DNA from: JBEIFW01 sp044370695
GTDB lineage: Bacteria; Actinomycetota; Acidimicrobiia; Acidimicrobiales; Ilumatobacteraceae
Direction of reading: 5' to 3'
Length of the DNA: 6,264 nucleotides
Assembly (NCBI GenBank): GCA_044370695.1
Contig: JBILVB010000202.1
Location: 1 to 6,264 of the forward strand
Shown here piece by piece: positions 5,083-6,264 of this stretch; the first letter of the stretch is position 1, and every line of letters begins with the position of its first letter. The translations under genes were made by a program, and so were the position numbers. The notes beneath the pieces were generated by a model, which saw nothing but the letters and a program-made list of their open reading frames with translations, searched no databases and had not been told where the DNA came from.

Positions 5083-6264
5083 GTGGCCCGGTGGGACCAC
5101 GTCGTCGTCGGCGCCGGGTCCGCCGGATGCGTGCTCGCAGCACGCCTGAGCGAGGACCCGAAGCGCCGGGTGCTGCTGCTGGAGGCCGGTCCCGACGGTC
5201 GTCCCGACGGGGTGGCGTCGGCCGACTTCTTCGCCGCTACGGCCACCCCGGACCGGCTGTGGGACGACGTCGTCGCCAGCCGTACCGCGGCGCAAGGACC
5301 GCGCCCGTACCTGCGGGGCAAGGGGATCGGCGGCTCGGCATCCGTCAACGCGCTGCTGACGATCCCGGCGATGCCCGGCGATCACCATCGCTGGGAGCGG
5401 TCCGGGGCTCGCGGGTGGGGGTGGCGGGAGGCGGCGCGGCTCGGTCGCCGTGCGCTGTCGGTGCTGCGTCCCGTCGTGCTCGAGGACGACACGCCGGTCG
5501 ACGCTGCGGTCGGTGAAGCGGTCGCGGAGGTGGCCGGGCTGCTGACGGCGGGCGCGCCGCTGGCGCTGCGGGACGGGCAGCGCTGGTCGGTGGCCGAGGC
5601 CTACCTGGCGCCGGCGCGCGCCCGGGCGAACCTGACGGTGCGGGCCGACGCCCCGGTGACCCGGTTGGCGCTGCACGGTCGCCGGGCCGTCGGCGTGGAA
5701 ATCGCAGGCGGCGAGGTGATCGAGGCCGGCGAGGTCGACGTGTGCGCCGGGGCGATCCACACCCCGTGGCTACTGCTGCAGTCCGGGATCGACGCCGCCG
5801 GCCTCGGCGCCGGATTGCAGGATCATGTTGCGACACAAGCGGTGTTGGTGCTCGACCCCGCGGCCCGAGCCCCGGCGGTGCGTTCGGGTCCGGCCTTCAC
5901 CCGGTTCGTGCCGTTCCGGGTGGGACGCCTCGACCATGACGCCCAGTTGCTGCCGATGGCCTGGTCGGGTCCGGGGCTCGACGGCGCACGGTTCGCCCTG
6001 GTGATGGCCGCGCTGATGCGGGTGCACTCGACGGGCACGGTGCGGCTCGATCCCGCCCGTCCCGACGGTCCGCCGCTCGTCGACTTCGACGGCCTGCGCG
6101 ACGAGCGTGACCGGGCCGGGTTGGCGGCGGCGGTGCGCCTCCTGGTGGACGTGGTCGGGCATCCGGCCGTCCGCCGGATCGCACCGGAGATCGCCATGGA
6201 CGCCGCCGGGACCCCGCCGGAGGCTCTCGTCGAGGACGGTGTGCTCGCGTCGTGGTTGCCTGCC
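5083..6264 (+). CDS. GMC-type FAD-dependent oxidoreductase, 5' part (C-terminus beyond window)
   Basis: An open frame of 394 codons with no stop runs off the right edge. It starts at GTG 5083, 2 nt after the phosphatase stop, with no clear Shine-Dalgarno sequence, so it is probably translationally coupled. The Rossmann motif VVVGAGSAGCVLAARL (residues 7-22) and the acidic strand end LLLEAGP (31-37, E34) bind the ADP part of FAD. GKGIGGSASVN (79-89) matches the first GMC signature, with Ala where Ser is usual. GAIHTPWLLLQSGI (223-236) corresponds to the second GMC signature, followed by LQDHV (245-249). GMC enzymes oxidise alcohols, sugars or choline-like substrates; the active-site His/Asn pair would lie past the window, so activity cannot be checked. 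The 134 residues between the two signatures seem fewer than in choline dehydrogenases, suggesting a compact cap. A mycofactocin-associated GMC enzyme is one alternative. No signal peptide is seen. Confidence 0.9.
   Translation, partial: MARWDHVVVGAGSAGCVLAARLSEDPKRRVLLLEAGPDGRPDGVASADFFAATATPDRLWDDVVASRTAAQGPRPYLRGKGIGGSASVNALLTIPAMPGDHHRWERSGARGWGWREAARLGRRALSVLRPVVLEDDTPVDAAVGEAVAEVAGLLTAGAPLALRDGQRWSVAEAYLAPARARANLTVRADAPVTRLALHGRRAVGVEIAGGEVIEAGEVDVCAGAIHTPWLLLQSGIDAAGLGAGLQDHVATQAVLVLDPAARAPAVRSGPAFTRFVPFRVGRLDHDAQLLPMAWSGPGLDGARFALVMAALMRVHSTGTVRLDPARPDGPPLVDFDGLRDERDRAGLAAAVRLLVDVVGHPAVRRIAPEIAMDAAGTPPEALVEDGVLASWLPA

Noticed and set aside
1..6264. CRISPR arrays, insertion sequences, tRNA or rRNA genes, prophage genes
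   Set aside because: No regularly spaced repeats, transposase motifs, RNA gene signatures or phage genes were seen; the window is almost filled by the genes listed.

Overview
The window is high-GC, tightly packed bacterial DNA carrying the core of a Pup (prokaryotic ubiquitin-like protein) modification and proteasome-targeting locus: arc/mpa (the proteasomal AAA ATPase), dop (Pup deamidase/depupylase) and pup itself. This gene set, the GC-rich codon use and the GTG starts point to an actinobacterium. An Acidimicrobiia-like lineage is my guess from overall character, not something the sequence proves.

Layout. Positions 2-325 hold the 3' end of an HD-domain protein (+ strand). It converges on a small ferredoxin gene (- strand, 352-597), with a perfect 8-bp inverted repeat between the two stops. 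The 239-nt divergent interval 598-836 separates ferredoxin from arc. It holds a 12-nt direct repeat, two GC hairpins and a -10-like box ahead of a GTG-initiated arc (837-2600). dop follows 2 nt later (2603-4090). After a 103-nt gap with its own promoter-like sequence and ribosome binding site comes pup (4194-4388). A histidine-phosphatase-family gene (4436-5080) and, 2 nt after it, a GMC-type flavin oxidoreductase (5083 to the window edge, incomplete) complete the region.

How the genes work together. PafA (not in this window) ligates the C-terminal Glu of Pup to substrate lysines. Arc recognises Pup with its N-terminal coiled coil, unfolds the tagged protein and feeds the 20S core; Dop removes Pup from substrates, and in species with a Gln-ended Pup first converts Gln to Glu. 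Here Pup is already encoded with a C-terminal Gly-Gly-Glu, so Dop should be needed only for removal and recycling. Arc retains the C-terminal Gly-Gln-Tyr-Leu tail used to dock on the 20S core. That predicts prcB/prcA elsewhere in the genome, although the place after pup where they usually sit is taken by the phosphatase and GMC genes.

The Pup system is known biology. The points most worth a second look are the Glu-ended Pup beside an intact dop, the missing core-particle genes next to an Arc that keeps its docking tail, the Asp-for-Cys ferredoxin divergent from arc, and a shared TAGSGT box before three gene starts.
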